Assembly (NCBI RefSeq): GCF_011355085.1 | Contig: NZ_VXCP01000019.1 | Coordinates: 1-64,000, forward strand | DNA: 64,000 bases | From: Pseudomonas akapageensis | Lineage (GTDB): Bacteria > Pseudomonadota > Gammaproteobacteria > Pseudomonadales > Pseudomonadaceae | Direction: 5' to 3' | Shown here: positions 1 through 9,110 of the stretch, in pieces | Numbering within the stretch: position 1 is the stretch's first letter | Layout: every line of letters starts with the position of its first letter | Position numbers and translations under genes: made by a program | Notes under the pieces: generated by a model | What the model was told of the DNA's origin: nothing | Database searches by the model: none | Seen by the model: only the letters and a program-made list of their open reading frames with translations

Positions 1-233
1 CGGGTATCGGCAATAACTGGATGGTGATCCTCAAGGCCACGGCGCTGGTCTCGATCATCGGCCTGGCCGATCTGGTCAAGGTGGCCCAGGATGCGGGCAA
101 GAGCTCCTACCAGCTGTTCTTCTTCCTGGTACTGGCCGCCCTGATCTATCTGGTGATTACCACTGCTTCGAACTACATCTTGCGCCGGCTGGAAGTCTTC
201 TACGCCGCTGGCACCCGGGAGGCCGTACGATGA
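1..233 (+). CDS. Amino-acid ABC transporter permease, HisQ/ArtQ type (3' end only)
   Basis: This is the C-terminal part of an inner-membrane permease; the start lies upstream of the window. The visible residues include NNWMVILKATALVSIIGL and ADLVKVAQDAG, the conserved cytoplasmic loop and following helix of the histidine/arginine/ornithine permease family, then one more hydrophobic helix. The stop codon overlaps the start of the next permease (ATGA), so the two are translationally coupled. It should pair with that permease and the ATPase after it to form a basic-amino-acid importer. The periplasmic binding protein is probably further upstream. Specificity cannot be read from this fragment. 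Confidence 0.9.
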   Translation, partial: GIGNNWMVILKATALVSIIGLADLVKVAQDAGKSSYQLFFFLVLAALIYLVITTASNYILRRLEVFYAAGTREAVR

Positions 234-940
234 TCGAACTTCTGCAGGAATACTGGCAACCTTTCCTGTTTCGCGACGGCAATCACATCACCGGGCTGGC
301 CATGACGCTCTGGCTGCTCAGCGCCTCGCTCTTTTTCGGCTTCGTGATGTCGATTCCACTGTCGATTGCCCGGGTCTCAACGAATGTCTGGGTGCGTTGG
401 CCGGTGCAGTTCTACACCTACCTGTTCCGTGGCACGCCGCTGTATATCCAGCTGCTGATTTGTTACACCGGCATCTACAGCTTCGCCGCCGTGCGTGCCC
501 AGCCGGTGCTCGACGCATTTTTCCGCGATGCATTGAACTGCACCATCCTGGCCTTCTCCCTGAGCACCTGCGCCTACACCACCGAGATCTTCGCCGGTGC
601 TATCCGCAGCATGAACCACGGTGAGGTCGAGGCGGCCAAGGCCTATGGCCTGCGCGGCTGGAAACTGTATGCCTGCATCATTATGCCGTCGGCCCTGCGC
701 CGCTCGCTGCCGAACTACAGCAACGAAGTGATCCTGATGTTGCACGCGACCACTATCGCCTTTACCGCTACCGTGCCGGACCTTCTCAAGGTTGCCCGGG
801 ACGCCAATTCGGCGACCTTCATGACCTTCCAGTCGTTCGGCATCGCCGCTGTGATCTATCTGACAGTCACCTTCTCACTGGTCGGTTTGTTCCGCGTGGC
901 CGAACGCCGCTGGCTGTCTTTCCTCGGCCCGGCTCATTAA
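230..940 (+). CDS. Amino-acid ABC transporter permease, HisM type
   Basis: Second inner-membrane permease of a polar amino-acid importer, 236 residues, a normal length for HisM/ArtM/OccM proteins. It has about five hydrophobic segments and the EAA-type loop (EAAKAYGLRGWK, then IIMPSALR) that contacts the ATPase. The conserved FRGTPLYIQLL motif follows the early helices. The ATG overlaps the stop of the preceding permease by 4 bp. The family handles arginine, ornithine, histidine and related compounds. The agmatinase downstream favours arginine, ornithine or agmatine, but this is inference from context. Confidence 0.93.
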   Translation: MIELLQEYWQPFLFRDGNHITGLAMTLWLLSASLFFGFVMSIPLSIARVSTNVWVRWPVQFYTYLFRGTPLYIQLLICYTGIYSFAAVRAQPVLDAFFRDALNCTILAFSLSTCAYTTEIFAGAIRSMNHGEVEAAKAYGLRGWKLYACIIMPSALRRSLPNYSNEVILMLHATTIAFTATVPDLLKVARDANSATFMTFQSFGIAAVIYLTVTFSLVGLFRVAERRWLSFLGPAH

Positions 941-956
941 TTCAGGAAGCCTGCAC

Positions 957-1721
957 ATGTACAAACTGACTGTTGAAAACCTGCACAAAAGCTACGGTAA
1001 CCACGAAGTCCTCAAGGGTGTTTCGCTGAACGCCAAAACCGGTGATGTGATCAGCCTGATCGGCGCCAGTGGCTCGGGCAAAAGCACTTTGCTGCGTTGC
1101 ATCAACTTCCTGGAAACGCCCAACGACGGCGCCATGAGCCTGGACAACCAGACGATCCGCATGGTCCATGACCGCCACGGCATGCGCGTGGCCGACGCCG
1201 ATGAACTGCAGCGCCTGCGTATACGTCTGGCGATGGTGTTCCAGCACTTCAACCTGTGGAGCCACATGACCGTGCTCGACAACATCACCATGGCGCCGCG
1301 CCGGGTGCTGGGGGTCAGCAAGAAAGACGCCGAAGAGCGCGCCCGCCGCTATCTGGACAAGGTCGGTCTGCCGTCGCGGGTTGCCGATCAGTACCCGGCG
1401 TTTCTCTCGGGTGGTCAGCAGCAACGTGTCGCCATTGCCCGTGCCCTGAGCATGGAGCCGGAGATCATGCTGTTCGACGAGCCGACTTCGGCCCTGGACC
1501 CGGAACTGGTGGGCGAAGTACTCAAGGTGATCCAGGGGCTGGCCGAAGAAGGCCGCACCATGATCATGGTCACCCACGAAATGAGCTTTGCGCGCAAAGT
1601 GTCGAACCAGGTGCTGTTCCTGCACCAGGGGCGGGTGGAAGAGCAAGGCGCGCCCGAGGACGTATTGGGTAATCCCAAGAGCGAACGCCTGCAGCAGTTT
1701 CTCAGTGGCAACTTGAAGTAA
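957..1721 (+). CDS. Amino-acid ABC transporter ATP-binding protein, HisP type
   Basis: ATPase subunit of the importer, 254 residues. Walker A is GASGSGKST near residue 36, the signature is LSGGQQQRVAIARAL near 150, Walker B is IMLFDEPTSALDP near 170, and the H-loop is MVTHEMSFA. The short insertion VADADELQRLR between Walker A and the Q-loop is typical of HisP rather than GlnQ. It starts 16 bp after the HisM-type permease. Its last codons and stop form the left copy of a 21-bp repeat that recurs just before the agmatinase gene. Confidence 0.95.
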   Translation: MYKLTVENLHKSYGNHEVLKGVSLNAKTGDVISLIGASGSGKSTLLRCINFLETPNDGAMSLDNQTIRMVHDRHGMRVADADELQRLRIRLAMVFQHFNLWSHMTVLDNITMAPRRVLGVSKKDAEERARRYLDKVGLPSRVADQYPAFLSGGQQQRVAIARALSMEPEIMLFDEPTSALDPELVGEVLKVIQGLAEEGRTMIMVTHEMSFARKVSNQVLFLHQGRVEEQGAPEDVLGNPKSERLQQFLSGNLK

Positions 1722-1727
1722 GTCCCA
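1707..1727 (+). repeat. 21-bp direct repeat, left copy (flanks porin gene)
   Basis: The sequence beginning GGCAACTTGAAG and ending AAGTCCCA covers the last codons and stop of the ABC ATPase gene. An exact second copy lies at 3489-3509, just upstream of the agmatinase gene. The two copies bracket the porin gene and its flanks. This suggests that the porin was inserted, or its flank duplicated, between two genes that were once adjacent. Confidence 0.8.
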
Positions 1728-1966
1728 ACCTTAGAGCGCAAACGTTGAAGGGTTAAAAGTCAGCCCCTTCGGCCGCAACGTGTTCTCGAGAGTCAGTTTC
1801 GACCAATAACCCATTAGCCAGACCGCAGAGGGCGCTATGCGCCCTCACGCAAGCGTATTGCCGTAATTCGCCAATCAGGCGTTCAGCAAACGTTCGCGAA
1901 GCTTTGTATGAGTTCTAAACCCGATAGCCGATTTGGCATACAACAAGAAAGTAAGGAGCTTTACCC

Positions 1967-3400
1967 ATGAAACTGAGCAGCGGTGCGTTATTGGCCATGG
2001 CCATCAGCAGCATCACCGCCACGGCTTACGCCGAGACCCAAAGTCAGGCGTTCACACCGGTTACGGTCAATACCAAAAGTGCACAAGCCGACGCTACCGG
2101 CTTCGTCGAAGGCCAGTCGATTTCCGGCACCACACGTAACTGGTACGCCAACGAACAACTGCATCGCGGCAACAAATTCACTTACCTCAAAGACGGTGTA
2201 CCCACCCCCACTGATCGTCGCATCAACTGGGATCAAGGCACCATCGTCAAATACAACTCCGGCTTCACTGAAGGCGCCGTAGGCTTGAGCACTGAAGTGG
2301 CGGCCTACAACGCAGTCGCGCTGGAACGGGATCGCAAGGCCCTGGCGTCCAACAACGGTGGCGCACCGGGCACTCGTCCAGGCGCGGGCAACAACCGTAC
2401 CCTGACCAAAGAAGGTGGCGAGGCGCAAGGTCAGTGGAGCAAGCTGGGGCTGGCTAACGTCAAGGCTCGCTTCTCCAACACCACCCTGACTGCCGGCCGC
2501 ATGAACTTCAGCAGCCCGCAAGTGGATGTGATCAGTAGTCGTGCACTGCCATCGAGCTTCCAAGGGGTCGCGGTTCACAGCGAAGAGCTGAACAACCTGG
2601 CATTCGACCTGGGCACCTTCGATCGCAACTCACCGCGAACCGAAGAAAGCGTGCGTAAGTTCCGCACCGAATACGCCAACGGCATTGTCGAAACCGACCA
2701 GGTCAACACCGGCGGCATCACCTACAACCCGCTTGCCAGCCTGACCACCAGCATCTGGGCGACCCAGGCTGAAGACATCTGGAACCAGTACTACTTCGGC
2801 GCCTCCCACGTATTGGGCGATAGCCAGGTACTGAGCCTGGCCACCGGCCTGAACTACTACAAAACCAAGCAAACCGGTAAGGCCCTGATCGGCGACATCG
2901 ACAACCAAGCCTACTCCCTGTCGTTCGATTTGACCCATCAGGCCCACACCCTGACCTTTTCGTACCAGGAAATTAACGGTAACGAGTACTTCGACTACCT
3001 GCACGAAACCAACGGCATCTACCTGGCCAACTCCATGCTGTCGGACTTCAACGGCCCGAACGAGAAATCGTTCAAGGTGGCCTACGGCCTGAACATGGTC
3101 GCATACGGCGTACCGGGCCTGAAGTTCATCATCTACCAGGTTCGCGGCTGGGGCATCGACGGCACTCACTACACCGGCAACGGCGGCGTGGCAGGCAAAG
3201 GTTACGACGGCATCCAGGCCCAGGACGGCGAATTCCACGACGAATACGGCATCGGCGCGACCTACGCCGTGCAGAGCGGCCCACTCAAGGACACCGCTAT
3301 TCGCGCGAACTACAGCGCGCACCGCGCCAGTGAGAACCAGATAGATGGCAGCGTCAACGAGTTCCGTCTCGTGACCACCATTCCGTTCAATATTCTGTAA
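1967..3400 (+). CDS. OprD-family outer-membrane porin
   Basis: Substrate-specific outer-membrane channel of the OprD/OpdX family, 477 residues. A signal peptide of about 22 residues ends ATAYA before ETQSQAF. The mature part has the family's alternating beta-strand pattern (TAGRMNFSSPQVD, SLSFDLTHQAHTLTFSYQ, IGATYAVQSGPL) and the usual DGTHYTG segment near the end. The start follows a strong AAGGAG site at 1952-1957. It sits between an ABC importer and an agmatinase, and OprD itself takes up basic amino acids, so arginine, agmatine or related substrates are plausible. The protein ends in Ile-Leu rather than the usual terminal aromatic residue. Confidence 0.92.
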   Translation: MKLSSGALLAMAISSITATAYAETQSQAFTPVTVNTKSAQADATGFVEGQSISGTTRNWYANEQLHRGNKFTYLKDGVPTPTDRRINWDQGTIVKYNSGFTEGAVGLSTEVAAYNAVALERDRKALASNNGGAPGTRPGAGNNRTLTKEGGEAQGQWSKLGLANVKARFSNTTLTAGRMNFSSPQVDVISSRALPSSFQGVAVHSEELNNLAFDLGTFDRNSPRTEESVRKFRTEYANGIVETDQVNTGGITYNPLASLTTSIWATQAEDIWNQYYFGASHVLGDSQVLSLATGLNYYKTKQTGKALIGDIDNQAYSLSFDLTHQAHTLTFSYQEINGNEYFDYLHETNGIYLANSMLSDFNGPNEKSFKVAYGLNMVAYGVPGLKFIIYQVRGWGIDGTHYTGNGGVAGKGYDGIQAQDGEFHDEYGIGATYAVQSGPLKDTAIRANYSAHRASENQIDGSVNEFRLVTTIPFNIL

Positions 3401-3401
3401 T

Positions 3402-3417
3402 ACCGCTGCCGAGCGGT
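3402..3417 (+). terminator. Short hairpin after the porin gene
   Basis: A perfect 6-bp stem, ACCGCT/AGCGGT with loop GCCG, starts 2 bases after the porin stop codon. Only a weak T-rich run follows (TGGTT), so it may be an inefficient terminator or a 3'-end-protecting hairpin. Confidence 0.4.
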
Positions 3418-3488
3418 TGGTTCAGCGATGAATCGGCCGTTGGGTGTTTGTCCTTTAACTGAATGCAGAGGGTTCTTGATGAAAATGC

Positions 3489-3509
3489 GGCAACTTGAAG
3501 TAAGTCCCA
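3489..3509 (+). repeat. 21-bp direct repeat, right copy
   Basis: Exact copy of 1707-1727, located about 36 bp before the agmatinase start codon. In the left copy the TAA within the repeat is the stop codon of the ATPase gene. Here it is non-coding, consistent with a leftover from duplication of the ATPase 3' end. Confidence 0.8.
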
Positions 3510-3544
3510 CGCTAACCCGCCATTTCGACAGGATTTGAGACAGA

Positions 3545-4501
3545 ATGAGCAGCAACGACCTCGCTTTCAACCGTGGAAGCCTCTACGGCACCCAGGCGGA
3601 ATCCTCATTTGCCGGGGCAACGAGCTTCATGCGCCGACGCTACAGCCGCGATCTGCGTGGCGTGGATCTCGCAATCACTGGTGTCCCATTCGACACCGCC
3701 ACCACACATCGCCCGGGAACACGTTTTGGACCCCGTGGCTTGCGAACGGCCTCAACTGGAATTGCATGGGCACGTCATTGGCCATGGGAGTTCGATCCCT
3801 TCGATCTTCTGGCCGCAGTGGACTATGGTGATTGTCAATTCGACTCGGGGATCCCTGAGTCTGTGCCTGCGGCCATCGAAGCGCATGCGTCGAAGATCCT
3901 CGAGGGCGGTTGCGGCATGTTGACCTTGGGCGGTGACCACTTCATCAGTTATCCACTGCTCAAGGCGCACGCCAAGGTACATGGCCCACTTTCACTCGTT
4001 CACTTCGATGCGCACACTGACACATGGCCGGATCACGAAGTGAAGCGTATTGAGCATGGGACAATGTTTTTCCATGCGGCCAGGGAAGAATTGGTCATCC
4101 CCAGTCGCTCCATCCAGATTGGTATGCGAACCACCAATGATGACCCAATGGGGTTTGAGGTTCTGGACGCAAGGAAGGCCAATACACTGCAGCCATCGGA
4201 AATCGCAGAGCGTATTTTGGCGCGAGTAGGCGATAACCCCGTCTATCTCACTTTTGATATTGACTGTCTGGATCCGGCATTTGCCCCAGGGACAGGCACG
4301 CCCGTTGCGGGAGGATTAACGACTTTCCAGGCTCTGGAGATTCTGCGTGCATTAAGAGGCATCAATATTGTTGGCATGGACATTGTTGAGGTTTCACCAC
4401 CCTATGATCATGCAGAGATTACAGCCCTAGCAGGTGCAACAATAGCAATGGAAATGGTTTGCCTTTATGCATGGCGTCACAAATTGATGGTTAAGTCCTG
4501 A
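3545..4501 (+). CDS. speB: Agmatinase (ureohydrolase family)
   Basis: Hydrolyses agmatine to putrescine and urea in the cytoplasm; 318 residues. The dinuclear manganese ligands appear in order: GGDHF near residue 124, HFDAHTDTW near 148, and TFDIDCLDPAFAPGTGTPV near 236. The C-terminal MDIVEVSPPYDHAEITALA block is also present. The N-terminal VITGVPFD-type segment and WARHWPWEFDPF resemble E. coli SpeB more than the Pseudomonas guanidinobutyrase or guanidinopropionase, although those enzymes share the fold and cannot be fully excluded. It follows the importer and porin genes, so the block could serve arginine or agmatine use as a nitrogen source. The start follows a weak GGA-containing site. 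Confidence 0.85.
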   Translation: MSSNDLAFNRGSLYGTQAESSFAGATSFMRRRYSRDLRGVDLAITGVPFDTATTHRPGTRFGPRGLRTASTGIAWARHWPWEFDPFDLLAAVDYGDCQFDSGIPESVPAAIEAHASKILEGGCGMLTLGGDHFISYPLLKAHAKVHGPLSLVHFDAHTDTWPDHEVKRIEHGTMFFHAAREELVIPSRSIQIGMRTTNDDPMGFEVLDARKANTLQPSEIAERILARVGDNPVYLTFDIDCLDPAFAPGTGTPVAGGLTTFQALEILRALRGINIVGMDIVEVSPPYDHAEITALAGATIAMEMVCLYAWRHKLMVKS

Positions 4502-4527
4502 AGGCGGTTTTCACGGTTACCGCCCTT
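4501..4527. terminator. Possible convergent terminator hairpin
   Basis: An inverted repeat, GGCGGT at 4503-4508 and ACCGCC at 4519-4524, lies in the 29-bp gap between two convergent genes. It has no clear T-tract on either strand, so it is weak evidence for bidirectional termination. Confidence 0.3.
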
Positions 4528-4530
4528 GGA

Positions 4531-5295
4531 TTACATCCCGCGTGCGAGCAGTTTCAAGTACTGAGGGCTTTCCGATATCGAGTTGTGATCGGTGTTCGGA
4601 ATGACCTCAAGCGAAGCGATGCCGGCAGGAAAATGCCGGAAGAGTTTCTCGGTATTTGCACGCGGAATGATTTCGTCGTGTTCGGCCGCGATCAAAAGCG
4701 TAGGGACCGTGATTCGAGCGGCATCCTTCCATGATTCAAATTTGTCCTTGAGCAGCCATCGCACTGGAAACAAGGGCATTTTTATCGCGGCGAGATCCTC
4801 CAGGCTGCTGTACGGCGTGATCAGAATCAGGCGAGAAGCCGGCCGCTGGCTTGCCAGGTGAATGGCAACGCCCGTACCCAGACTACGTCCCACGATCACT
4901 GTATTGGGGTGTTTTGCGTGAACCATGTCGAACAGGGCAAGGGCATCGCGCTGCAGCGCCTCCTCGGAGGGGGATCCGGAGCTCCCGCCGAAACCTCTGT
5001 AGTTAAGCAGGTAGATCGCCTGGTTCGGGAAGGCTTGGGAAAAGGCGGGCAAGTTGAGCGTTACATCCTCGGCATTGCCGCCGAAGTAGATAAACGCATC
5101 TGGACCCTCGTGGGGCCTCGCTGAAACCAGCACTTGGGCGTCGGCTACAGGCAACTTGAAAATGGTTGCGTCGATACTCTGGGTGCGCGGTTGCGGAAAG
5201 TAGATCAGCGCGCGCTGAAACACGAACAAGGCGGCGCAAAGTGCGAGATACAAGACTCCAACAATTGCCAGGAGCCACACGAAGGTTCGCGACAT
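4531..5295 (-). CDS. Membrane-anchored alpha/beta hydrolase
   Basis: Serine hydrolase of the BEM46/ABHD13-like group, 254 residues. An N-terminal signal anchor (FVWLLAIVGVLYLALCAA) is followed by the catalytic domain: NYRGFGGSSG oxyanion region, nucleophile elbow VGRSLGTG, acid in AAEHDEIIP, and histidine in NTDHNSIS. The start MSRTF was chosen because GGGAGA sits about 10 bases upstream; an in-frame extension of 28 residues exists but lacks such a site. The substrate is unknown. It is probably anchored in the inner membrane with the catalytic domain in the periplasm or facing it. No operon partner is obvious. Confidence 0.87.
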   Translation of the reverse strand: MSRTFVWLLAIVGVLYLALCAALFVFQRALIYFPQPRTQSIDATIFKLPVADAQVLVSARPHEGPDAFIYFGGNAEDVTLNLPAFSQAFPNQAIYLLNYRGFGGSSGSPSEEALQRDALALFDMVHAKHPNTVIVGRSLGTGVAIHLASQRPASRLILITPYSSLEDLAAIKMPLFPVRWLLKDKFESWKDAARITVPTLLIAAEHDEIIPRANTEKLFRHFPAGIASLEVIPNTDHNSISESPQYLKLLARGM

Positions 5296-5384
5296 TTGAC
5301 TGACTTCTCCCGGGGGCATCCTGGCGTGCGAGCAGTCCTGCGAGTTTCTACACGGGCGATGATAAGGTTCGGACCGCACGTTTC

Positions 5385-5585
5385 TCAGTGTACTGCCTTC
5401 AGCTTCCCATCCTCGTCAACCCGAATGCGCTTCAGCGATTTTTGAAGGCGGTCGAGTGCTCCATGAATGTCCTGGGCCTCGTTGACGTGTCCGTGCGCCT
5501 GGAGCTGATCGCCGTATTTGCGAAGTGAGCTGATGCTTTCCTTGATACTGGCCGCTGCCGCATGATTTTTGCTGATGCCGTCCAT
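5385..5585 (-). CDS. Small hypothetical protein, 66 residues
   Basis: No function recognised. The protein is hydrophilic and predicted helical (KESISSLRKYGDQLQAHG, then ALDRLQKSLKRIRVDEDGK), with no signal or membrane segment. The start MDGISKNH was chosen because GGAG lies 7 bases upstream; an alternative ATG 10 codons earlier has no such site. It may be co-oriented with, but is separate from, the downstream hydrolase (about 90 bp gap). It resembles short conserved pseudomonad proteins of unknown role, from memory only. Confidence 0.6.
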   Translation of the reverse strand: MDGISKNHAAAASIKESISSLRKYGDQLQAHGHVNEAQDIHGALDRLQKSLKRIRVDEDGKLKAVH

Positions 5586-6031
5586 TTCATTACTCCAATA
5601 AGGCATGGCATCCATGCCGTGTACAGGGCCTGATGCCCCTGAAGAGGCCGAACCCTATCACCAAAGGGCTACCTTGAAAAACTGGACATTTGATCAGGGT
5701 AGGGAGGGCTGGAAGGCCAATTTCGGCAGGTAATTGCCAACCCCTCGCTTACTCCATGGCGAACCACACCAGCCACCCCCTGCACAGCAGCACTGCCGAG
5801 ACGGGATATGGCCATTTGCTACACACAGACATTCGGCATGATCTAATCTCTACATGGGATGGTTTTGTGCAGTGATTCCAACATGGCGATGGTTCTACCT
5901 GCGGGGGAAGTGACTGTGCGGGCCTCGAAGAATGCAAGCCGCATTGCTGGATCGATGGCGCGTTCATTCAGTGTCTTTTGTGTGGGTGACACGCGCTCGC
6001 GTTTTTATCCGACCTCCAGGCACCCCAGATC
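5586..6031. other. Divergent intergenic region ahead of the type I secretion operon
   Basis: 446 bases without a convincing gene. It holds a 7-bp palindrome, GGCATGG/CCATGCC, at 5603-5619 near the small minus-strand gene. Several short ORFs lack ribosome sites and coding character. The promoters of the minus-strand small gene and of the plus-strand secretion operon should both lie here, but I could not assign -10/-35 boxes with confidence. Confidence 0.5.
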
Positions 6032-7819
6032 ATGCGAAGCCCCCCTGAATACGGCCTGCAAGATGCATTGAAAGCCTGTAGAAGCAGTTTCATCTGCGTT
6101 GGCTTTTTTAGCTTGTTCGTTAACGCGCTAATGCTCGTTCCGACCTTTTACATGCTGCAGGTGTATGGGCGAGCAATGGTCAGCGGAAGCCTATCGACCT
6201 TGGCGATGCTGACGCTGATCATGACGGTGCTGGTGATCACGCTCGGCGCTTTGGAGTGGATACGTTCACGCATCATGGTGCGTGTGAGTACCAGGCTGGA
6301 TGTGCTGCTGAGTCACCAGGTGTATCGCGCAAGTTTCAAGCGCGCACTGGAAAGCGGCGGCCTGGATGCGTCGGCCCAGTCACTGAATGACTTGAGCGGC
6401 TTGCGACAGTTTCTCACCGGTAACGGTTTGTTCGCTTTTTTCGATGCGCCTTGGTTGCCAATCTATATAGCCGTGATGTTCCTGTTTCACCCCTGGTATG
6501 GCTGGGTCGCGGTGGGCAGTGCACTGTTGTTGCTGTTGCTGGCATTTTTCAATGAAAAGCTGACAGGGGCGACACTCGCCCAGGCCAGCAAGGAGCATTT
6601 GGCCGCAACGCTCCACACCACGAAAAACCTGCGCAACGCCGAAGTCATCGAGTCCATGGGCATGCTCGATACCCTCATGGAGCGTTGGGGGCGACGGCAA
6701 AAAACCGTTCTGCTGCTCCAGTCCCTGGCGAGCGATAGAGCCTCGATAATCAGCACGCTTTCAAAATCCTTTCGACTGCTGGTGCAATCGTTGGTCCTGG
6801 GATTGGGGGCGTACCTGGCGGTGGACCATCAGATCGGTGCAGGTATGGTGTTTGCCGGGTCTGTGCTGCTGGGGCGCGCGTTGGCTCCTATCGATCTGAT
6901 CATTGGGAGCTGGAAGGGTTTTATCGTCGCCCGCTCGCAATACACTCGTCTGAATGAAGTTCTCGACAAGCAACAGGCTCAGCCCGAGCGTATGTCGTTG
7001 CCCGCGCCTCAAGGGCATGTGCAGGTAGAAAATCTGATCGTCGCTGCGCCTGGCTCGAAAACGCCGATCATAAAAAATATCAGCTTTGCCGTACCCGCGG
7101 GTTGTGCAGTGGGAATCATCGGTCCAAGTGCGGCGGGCAAGTCCACGCTAGGCAGGGCGATGATAGGAGTATGGATGCCGCAGCATGGCGTGGTTCGGCT
7201 CGACGGTGCCGACATCAATGCGTGGGAAAAAAAAGAGCTTGGGCCACATATAGGCTATTTGCCCCAAGACATTGAATTGTTCGAAGGCAGTATCGGCGAG
7301 AACATTGCCCGCTTCGCCGAGGTCGATTCCGAGAAAGTCATTCAGGCGGCCATGATTGCTGGCGTTCACGAAATGATTCTGCTGCTGCCCGATGGCTACG
7401 ACACCCTCATAGGCGGCGATGGCGTCATGCTTTCGGGTGGTCAGCGCCAGCGCATCGGACTGGCCCGGGCGCTGTATGGCAACCCACGGCTGATCATCCT
7501 CGACGAGCCAAACTCCAATCTCGATGAAGTGGGTGACCGCGCCCTGGCAGCAGCCATCCAGCAACTCAAGCTGAGAGGTGCGACCCTTTTTGTGATTACG
7601 CACCGAGCGAACATCGTGACCCACCTAGATCGGCTAATGGTCATGAATGGCGGAGGGATCAGTCTCTACGGGCCACGTGAACAGGTGCTGGCCGAGCTCA
7701 ACGCGCAGCAGCAGGCAGCGCAAAAAAAAGCCGCGCAAGTTGGCGCCAGCGTGACTTCGGCTGATGCCTGCAAGGAAGATGTCGATGAACCGTACGATCC
7801 CCAGTCGTCAAATGGATAA
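6032..7819 (+). CDS. Type I secretion ABC transporter, AprD/PrtD type
   Basis: Inner-membrane ATPase/permease of a type I secretion system, 595 residues. The N-terminal membrane domain begins directly with DALKACRSSF and LMLVPTFYMLQVY, as in AprD/PrtD/HasD. It has no C39 peptidase or C39-like domain, unlike LapB or HlyB exporters. The nucleotide-binding domain has Walker A GPSAAGKST, signature LSGGQRQRIGLARAL, Walker B LIILDEPNSNLD and H-loop VITHRAN. The C-terminal tail is Ala/Gln-rich. The start ATG has no strong ribosome site but matches family alignment. It overlaps the membrane-fusion gene by 35 bp and is the first gene of an operon-like set leading to the giant RTX gene, its presumed cargo. 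Confidence 0.93.
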   Translation: MRSPPEYGLQDALKACRSSFICVGFFSLFVNALMLVPTFYMLQVYGRAMVSGSLSTLAMLTLIMTVLVITLGALEWIRSRIMVRVSTRLDVLLSHQVYRASFKRALESGGLDASAQSLNDLSGLRQFLTGNGLFAFFDAPWLPIYIAVMFLFHPWYGWVAVGSALLLLLLAFFNEKLTGATLAQASKEHLAATLHTTKNLRNAEVIESMGMLDTLMERWGRRQKTVLLLQSLASDRASIISTLSKSFRLLVQSLVLGLGAYLAVDHQIGAGMVFAGSVLLGRALAPIDLIIGSWKGFIVARSQYTRLNEVLDKQQAQPERMSLPAPQGHVQVENLIVAAPGSKTPIIKNISFAVPAGCAVGIIGPSAAGKSTLGRAMIGVWMPQHGVVRLDGADINAWEKKELGPHIGYLPQDIELFEGSIGENIARFAEVDSEKVIQAAMIAGVHEMILLLPDGYDTLIGGDGVMLSGGQRQRIGLARALYGNPRLIILDEPNSNLDEVGDRALAAAIQQLKLRGATLFVITHRANIVTHLDRLMVMNGGGISLYGPREQVLAELNAQQQAAQKKAAQVGASVTSADACKEDVDEPYDPQSSNG

Positions 7820-9110
7820 CTTTGCCGAACTGCCGACATCGGACCGCAATATACGGCGCCTGGGCTTTGGCATTTTGTTCGTTACCTTCGGCCTGTTCGG
7901 CACCTGGGCGGCGTTTGCACCGCTCGATGGCGCAGCCTATGCGCCTGGCGTGGTCACCGTACAAGCTTACCGAAAGACGGTACAACACCTTGAAGGCGGC
8001 ATCGTCAAAGCCGTATTGGCCCATGACGGTGACATCGTCAATCGTGATGACCCGCTGATTATTCTTGACGACGCCCAGCTGCGATTCGAATGCGGGATGA
8101 CCCGCAGTCAACTCGTTGCCGCGAAAGCCATGGAGGCAAGACTAAGGGCAGAACGGGACAATCTGGCGGCGATCGACTTTGGCATTGCGGACGATTCCGA
8201 AAACCTTCGAGGCGTGGAAGCGCGCCAGGGTGAAACCCAGGTATTCAGTGCCAGGAGGGGGGCGCGACTGGGCCAGATCGCTGTGCTGCAGGAGCGCATT
8301 GGTCAGCTGAATCAGCAGATCAAGGGTATGGAGGCAATGATCGATGCCAAACGCAGGTTGGAGAAATCCTACAGCGGTGAAATCGACGAACTGACCGACC
8401 TGCTGTCTCAGGGGTTCGTTGACAAGCAACGTCTGGTCGAACAGGAACGCAAGCTTGGAATACTCAGGTCCGAAATGGTCGACCATCGCTCGACCATCAC
8501 CCGGACCCGCCTGGAGATCAATGAAACCCAGCTGCGGATGCTGCAGATCGACAAGGATTTCAGCGCCGATGTAGTCAAGCAACTGGCCGAGGTTCAGACC
8601 CGGATCTACGACCTGCAAGAGAAAACTGCGTCCCTGGAAGACCGGCTCAGCCATATCGTCATTCGCGCCCCGGACGCCGGTATGGTGATCGGCATGATTG
8701 TGCATACGATTGGGGGCGTCGTTCGTCCGGCGACACCATTGCTGGACATTGTCCCGTCGGTATCCGAACTGGTCATAGAGGCTCAGGTGGCGCCGGTCGA
8801 TATCGACCGCATCGCCATCGGCAAGCGTGCTGATATCCGTTTCGGTGCATTCGACAGCTCGACCACACCGGTGATTGAAGGTGAGGTCAGTTCCGTATCC
8901 GCGGATCGGTTGGTCAATGAAAAAACCGGAGCGCCTTATTACCTGTCCAGGGTTCGAGTAACCGAAGCCGGTGTGCACGCCTTGGGTGAGCGAAAATTAT
9001 TGCCCGGGATGCCCGCGGATGTGTTGATTATCACGGGGCAGCGCACGCTGTTGCAGTATCTGATGCAACCAGCTCGAAATGCTCTCTCTCAATCGATGAT
9101 CGAGCGATGA
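7785..9110 (+). CDS. Type I secretion membrane-fusion protein (HlyD/AprE/PrtE type)
   Basis: Periplasmic adaptor linking the ABC exporter to the outer-membrane channel; 441 residues with the chosen start. One N-terminal membrane helix (GFGILFVTFGLFGTWAAF) is followed by the lipoyl half-motif (APGVVTV, HLEGGIVKAV), a long coiled coil of about residues 100-280, the second lipoyl half (IRAPDAGMVIGMIVHTIGG), and a beta-barrel domain ending in GMPADVLIITGQRTLLQYL. The ATG at 7785 was preferred because AAGGA lies 8 bases upstream; ATGs at 7764 and 7779 are also in frame. The stop overlaps the next start (ATGA). Confidence 0.92.
   Translation: MNRTIPSRQMDNFAELPTSDRNIRRLGFGILFVTFGLFGTWAAFAPLDGAAYAPGVVTVQAYRKTVQHLEGGIVKAVLAHDGDIVNRDDPLIILDDAQLRFECGMTRSQLVAAKAMEARLRAERDNLAAIDFGIADDSENLRGVEARQGETQVFSARRGARLGQIAVLQERIGQLNQQIKGMEAMIDAKRRLEKSYSGEIDELTDLLSQGFVDKQRLVEQERKLGILRSEMVDHRSTITRTRLEINETQLRMLQIDKDFSADVVKQLAEVQTRIYDLQEKTASLEDRLSHIVIRAPDAGMVIGMIVHTIGGVVRPATPLLDIVPSVSELVIEAQVAPVDIDRIAIGKRADIRFGAFDSSTTPVIEGEVSSVSADRLVNEKTGAPYYLSRVRVTEAGVHALGERKLLPGMPADVLIITGQRTLLQYLMQPARNALSQSMIER

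Noticed and set aside
5690..6071. Short plus-strand ORFs in the gap before the secretion operon
   Set aside because: No ribosome sites, no recognisable composition, and mutual overlap in different frames.
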